Positions 22,702-25,357 of a stretch of 25,357 nt of DNA are shown piece after piece; the first letter of the stretch is position 1, and the number at the start of each line of letters is the position of its first letter. A program made the position numbers and the translations under genes. The notes under the pieces were generated by a model. That model made no database searches and was not told the origin of the DNA. It saw nothing but the letters and a program-made list of their open reading frames with translations. The stretch spans positions 1-25,357 of the forward strand of contig JALQUE010000152.1 of assembly GCA_023260815.1 (NCBI GenBank), written 5' to 3'. Origin of the DNA: Roseovarius sp. (GTDB taxonomy: Bacteria; Pseudomonadota; Alphaproteobacteria; Rhodobacterales; Rhodobacteraceae).

Positions 22702-22990
22702 CATATTCGGGCCAAAGTTGTGCACGTCAAAGATGACCGTCAGAAACCTGTTACAAAATTTTTAATGTTTTCAATATTTTGTCACGGCCCAAAGTTTTTG
22801 TGCAATGATTTCAATACGTTGAAAAACCGCCTATTTTTTGTGCAAGCCAACGAAGGCATGTCAGAACAAAGAAAATTTTCCCTTCGCGCAAACTTGCCCC
22901 CATGGTTATCCACAGGTTTGGTGGACAGCTTTCCTCTTGCCCGCAGCACGATAAGATTGCAGCCACACCAGAGAATCATACCTGAGCCTC
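22702..22990. other. AT-rich structured intergenic island upstream of uvrC
   Basis: These 289 bases are clearly richer in A and T than the rest of the window. They hold three TTGTGCA motifs at 22718, 22798 and 22838 (spacing exactly 80 and 40), the last two inside an 11-bp direct repeat TTTTTGTGCAA (22795-22805, 22835-22845); an inverted repeat GTTACAAAAT/ATTTTGTCAC with one mismatch (22750-22759, 22776-22785); a short palindrome TTCAA-TACG-TTGAA (22810-22823); and a DnaA box. I see no convincing gene. It could be a complex promoter, a small RNA locus or a replication-linked site. Confidence 0.6.
22906..22914 (+). promoter_or_regulatory. Perfect DnaA box
   Basis: TTATCCACA is an exact match to the consensus DnaA box, 77 bases before the uvrC start. 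It is a single copy, so it does not define an origin; DnaA also acts as a transcription factor at single boxes. Confidence 0.45.
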
Positions 22991-24859
22991 ATGCCCGAGC
23001 AGACATCTGACATTTCCCCTCCGACCGGCCACGAGGTGATCCAGTCTTATCTCAAGACACTGGATGCGTCTCCGGGGGTGTATCGCATGCTCGATGCCCA
23101 GGCACGGGTGCTGTACGTCGGCAAGGCGCGCAATCTGCGGGCAAGGGTGTCGAACTATGCGCGCCCATCGGGGCATACCGCCCGGATCGACCGGATGATC
23201 CGCGAGACGGCGTCGATGATGTTCCTGACCACCTCGACCGAGACCGAGGCGCTGCTTCTGGAACAGAACCTCATCAAGCAGCTCAAGCCGCGTTACAACG
23301 TCCTGCTGCGCGACGACAAAAGCTTTCCGAACATCCTTGTCACCGGTCATGACTTTCCGATGATCAAGAAGCACCGTGGGGCCAAGAAGGAAAAGGGCCA
23401 TTATTACGGCCCGTTCGCCAGCGCCGGCGCGGTGAACCGGACCCTGTCGCAATTGCAGCGCGTTTTTCAGCTGCGCAATTGCACCGACACGCAATTCGAA
23501 AGCCGCACCCGCCCCTGCCTGCAATACCAGATCAAGCGCTGCACCGCGCCCTGTGTCGGCTATATCGGCAAGGCCGAGTATGCCGCGGCGGTCAAGGATG
23601 CCGAACGCTACCTTTCGGGCCGCTCCACCGAGATCCAGACCAAGCTGAAGGCCGAGATGGCCGAGGCCGCCGAATCGATGGAATACGAACGCGCCGCCGC
23701 CCTGCGCGACCGGATCAAGGCGCTGACACAGGTGCAAACCGCCCAGGGCATCAACCCGCGTACCGTGACCGAGGCGGATATTCTGGCCCTGCATCTGGAA
23801 AAGGGACAGGCCTGCGTCCAGGTGTTCTTTATCCGGGCCGGGCAAAATTGGGGCAATCGGGATTTCTATCCCCGCGTTGGCGCCGATGTCGAAGAGGCCG
23901 AGGTGCTGGAGGCGTTCATCGGCCAGTTTTACGACACCAAGGATCCCGCGCGGCAATTGATCCTGTCGCACCCGATCGACAATGCCGACCTGATGACCGA
24001 GGCGCTGACCGGCAAACTGGGCCGCAAGGTGGAGCTTCTGGTGCCGCAGCGTGGCGAAAAGGCCGAGCTGGTGGATGCCGCCCTGCGCAATGCCCGCGAA
24101 AGCCTGGCGCGCAAGATGGCCGAGACGGCGACTCAGGCCAAGCTGCTCAAGGGGCTGGCCGAGGCGTTCGACCTGCCGGCGCCGCCGAAACGGGTCGAAG
24201 TCTATGACAACTCGCATATTCAGGGCACCAACGCGGTGGGCGCGATGATCGTGGCGGGGCCGGACGGCTTCATGAAGAACAGCTATCGCAAGTTCAACAT
24301 CCGGGGCGAAGACCTGACGCCCGGCGACGATTTCGGGATGATGAAAGAGGTGCTGACCCGCCGGTTCAAACGCTTGCTCAAGGAAGACCCCGACCGCGAT
24401 CAGGGCCACTGGCCCGACCTGCTGCTGATTGACGGGGGCGCGGGACAAGTCAGTGCCGTCGCTCAGATCATGCGCGACTTGGGCGTCGAGGACATCCCGA
24501 TGGTCGGTGTGGCCAAGGGGGTGGACCGCGATCACGGCAAAGAGGAATTCCACCGCACCGGTAAACGGCCCATGGCGTTACAGCGCAACGACCCGGTGTT
24601 GTATTTCGTCCAGCGGATGCGCGACGAGGCGCATCGCTTTGCCATCGGGGCGCACCGGGCCAAGCGGGCCAAGGCGGTAGGGGCCACACCACTGGACGAC
24701 ATTCCCGGCGTGGGGGCTGCACGCAAACGCGCCTTGCTTGCACATTTCGGCAGCGCCAAGGCGGTGAGCCGCGCAAACCTGTCGGACCTCAAGGCCGTGG
24801 AGGGCGTGTCCGAGGGGTTGGCCCAGAAAGTCTATGATTTCTTCCATGAAAAAGGCTGA
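22991..24859 (+). CDS. uvrC: UvrABC system protein C
   Basis: The protein has 622 residues, full length. It makes the two incisions of nucleotide excision repair. Domains in order: GIY-YIG nuclease (GVY at 29-31, LYVGKARNLRARV at 41-53), a Cys cluster C-x11-C-x7-C-x3-C (RNC...RPC...KRCTAPC) that matches the iron-sulfur ligands described in E. coli UvrC, a UVR helix pair (about 205-240, SMEYERAAALRDRIKAL), an RNase H-like nuclease half (VEVYDNSHIQG, LLIDGGAGQ) and tandem helix-hairpin-helix motifs at the end (DDIPGVGAARKRALLAHFGS). No Shine-Dalgarno sequence is obvious, but no alternative start fits the family better. pgsA follows after 47 bases. Confidence 0.97.
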   Translation: MPEQTSDISPPTGHEVIQSYLKTLDASPGVYRMLDAQARVLYVGKARNLRARVSNYARPSGHTARIDRMIRETASMMFLTTSTETEALLLEQNLIKQLKPRYNVLLRDDKSFPNILVTGHDFPMIKKHRGAKKEKGHYYGPFASAGAVNRTLSQLQRVFQLRNCTDTQFESRTRPCLQYQIKRCTAPCVGYIGKAEYAAAVKDAERYLSGRSTEIQTKLKAEMAEAAESMEYERAAALRDRIKALTQVQTAQGINPRTVTEADILALHLEKGQACVQVFFIRAGQNWGNRDFYPRVGADVEEAEVLEAFIGQFYDTKDPARQLILSHPIDNADLMTEALTGKLGRKVELLVPQRGEKAELVDAALRNARESLARKMAETATQAKLLKGLAEAFDLPAPPKRVEVYDNSHIQGTNAVGAMIVAGPDGFMKNSYRKFNIRGEDLTPGDDFGMMKEVLTRRFKRLLKEDPDRDQGHWPDLLLIDGGAGQVSAVAQIMRDLGVEDIPMVGVAKGVDRDHGKEEFHRTGKRPMALQRNDPVLYFVQRMRDEAHRFAIGAHRAKRAKAVGATPLDDIPGVGAARKRALLAHFGSAKAVSRANLSDLKAVEGVSEGLAQKVYDFFHEKG

Positions 24860-24906
24860 TCCAGTGGCGCTTTCCCTTTGGTCGCGTTGCGGGTAGAACC
24901 TCACGC

Positions 24907-25357
24907 ATGACGTGGAACCTGCCCAACCTTCTGACGCTTCTGAGGCTGCTGGCCGCGCCCGGCGTGGCGGTGATGTTCTTGTATTTCCACCGGCCTTGGG
25001 CGGACTGGTTCGCGCTGTCGCTGTTCATCAGCGCCGCGATCACCGACTGGTTTGACGGATATCTTGCAAGGGCTTGGAAACAAACGACGAAACTTGGCGC
25101 AATGCTGGATCCGATCGCCGACAAGGCGATGGTTGTCATCGCGTTGATGGTGATCGTGGGCTATTCCTCGATGTCGCCCTGGCTGGTGTTGCCGGCGACG
25201 TTCATCCTGTTCCGCGAGGTGTTCGTGAGCGGGTTGCGGGAGTATCTGGGGGATACGGCGGGTACGCTCAAGGTGACACGATTGGCCAAGTGGAAGACCA
25301 CGGCGCAGATGGTGGCGAGTGCGGTGCTGTTTGCGCAGGGCGTGTTCGAGCATTACT
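24907..25357 (+). CDS. pgsA: CDP-diacylglycerol--glycerol-3-phosphate 3-phosphatidyltransferase, 5' part only
   Basis: The first 150 codons are present and the gene runs off the end of the window. The N-terminus MTWNLPNLLTLLRLLAAP is typical of PgsA. The CDP-alcohol phosphatidyltransferase motif D-x2-DG-x2-AR-x8-G-x3-D-x3-D is complete in DWFDGYLARAW through GAMLDPIADK. It makes phosphatidylglycerol phosphate from CDP-diacylglycerol and glycerol 3-phosphate in the inner membrane. KVTRLAKWKTTAQM is a further PgsA block. uvrC followed by pgsA is a common order in Proteobacteria, which supports the call. Confidence 0.93.
   Translation, partial: MTWNLPNLLTLLRLLAAPGVAVMFLYFHRPWADWFALSLFISAAITDWFDGYLARAWKQTTKLGAMLDPIADKAMVVIALMVIVGYSSMSPWLVLPATFILFREVFVSGLREYLGDTAGTLKVTRLAKWKTTAQMVASAVLFAQGVFEHY

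Noticed and set aside
22702..22990. Chromosomal origin of replication
   Set aside because: Only one perfect DnaA box is present and none of the genes usually near alphaproteobacterial origins (dnaA, hemE, parAB) are in the window. Kept only as an open possibility in the findings.
22720..23010. 96-codon GTG-started open frame across the spacer before uvrC
   Set aside because: It has no domain, no ribosome-binding site, and overlaps the uvrC start out of frame; AT-rich spacers produce such frames by chance.
1..25357. CRISPR array, tRNA or rRNA genes
   Set aside because: No regularly spaced repeat array longer than two copies and no cloverleaf or rRNA-like sequence was seen in any spacer.

Overview
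The window is 25.4 kb of high-GC, gene-dense chromosome that reads as Rhodobacterales (Roseobacter/Paracoccaceae group, Alphaproteobacteria). The main pointers are an Irr-type iron box in front of a ferritin-like/VIT membrane protein (MbfA type), a perfect CtrA-type site, the uvrC-pgsA pair behind a pteridine-reductase-like SDR gene, and a hairpin-plus-TATTT intergenic repeat of a kind I associate with this order. I see no tRNA, rRNA, CRISPR array, transposase or prophage gene.

Layout. (1) 1-358: 5' part of zapE on the minus strand, divergent from an MFS transporter (490-1740). (2) 1747-5171, minus: a tightly packed four-gene run, DMT transporter, HAD hydrolase, ornithine-cyclodeaminase-like enzyme, alpha/beta hydrolase, with ATGA overlaps or a 4-nt gap. 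(3) 5172-6852: an accessory segment holding one plus-strand gene for a predicted PD-(D/E)XK nuclease-like protein, visibly less GC-rich than its surroundings and bracketed by two identical 31-bp direct repeats. (4) 6853-9611, minus: fghA, sthA and yaiI as a compact operon. (5) 9745-11790, minus: an AEC-family carrier and the MbfA-like iron protein with its Irr box; a TetR-family regulator (11940-12557) diverges from it. (6) 12605-16668, minus: aminotransferase translationally coupled to a mercaptopyruvate sulfurtransferase, a small membrane protein, smpB, and an alpha-methylacyl-CoA racemase/CoA-transferase. (7) 16798-17304: an orphan CoxG-like protein, convergent with a GDSL/SGNH lipoprotein gene that has the CtrA-type site upstream. 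(8) 18169-19859: a two-gene ABC-2 exporter. (9) 19974-22701: a probable operon of an S49 peptidase, a 56-residue membrane/zinc-ribbon protein, a calcium/sodium antiporter and a pteridine-reductase-like SDR. (10) 22702-22990: an AT-rich, structured intergenic island, then uvrC and the 5' part of pgsA.

Most genes are housekeeping or ordinary metabolism. The parts that most merit follow-up are the repeat-bracketed nuclease-like gene, the AT-rich island upstream of uvrC with three TTGTGCA motifs spaced exactly 80 and 40 nt plus a perfect DnaA box, the two recognisable regulatory sites (Irr, CtrA), and the small zinc-ribbon ORF. All functional calls rest on reading motifs by eye; no database search was run.
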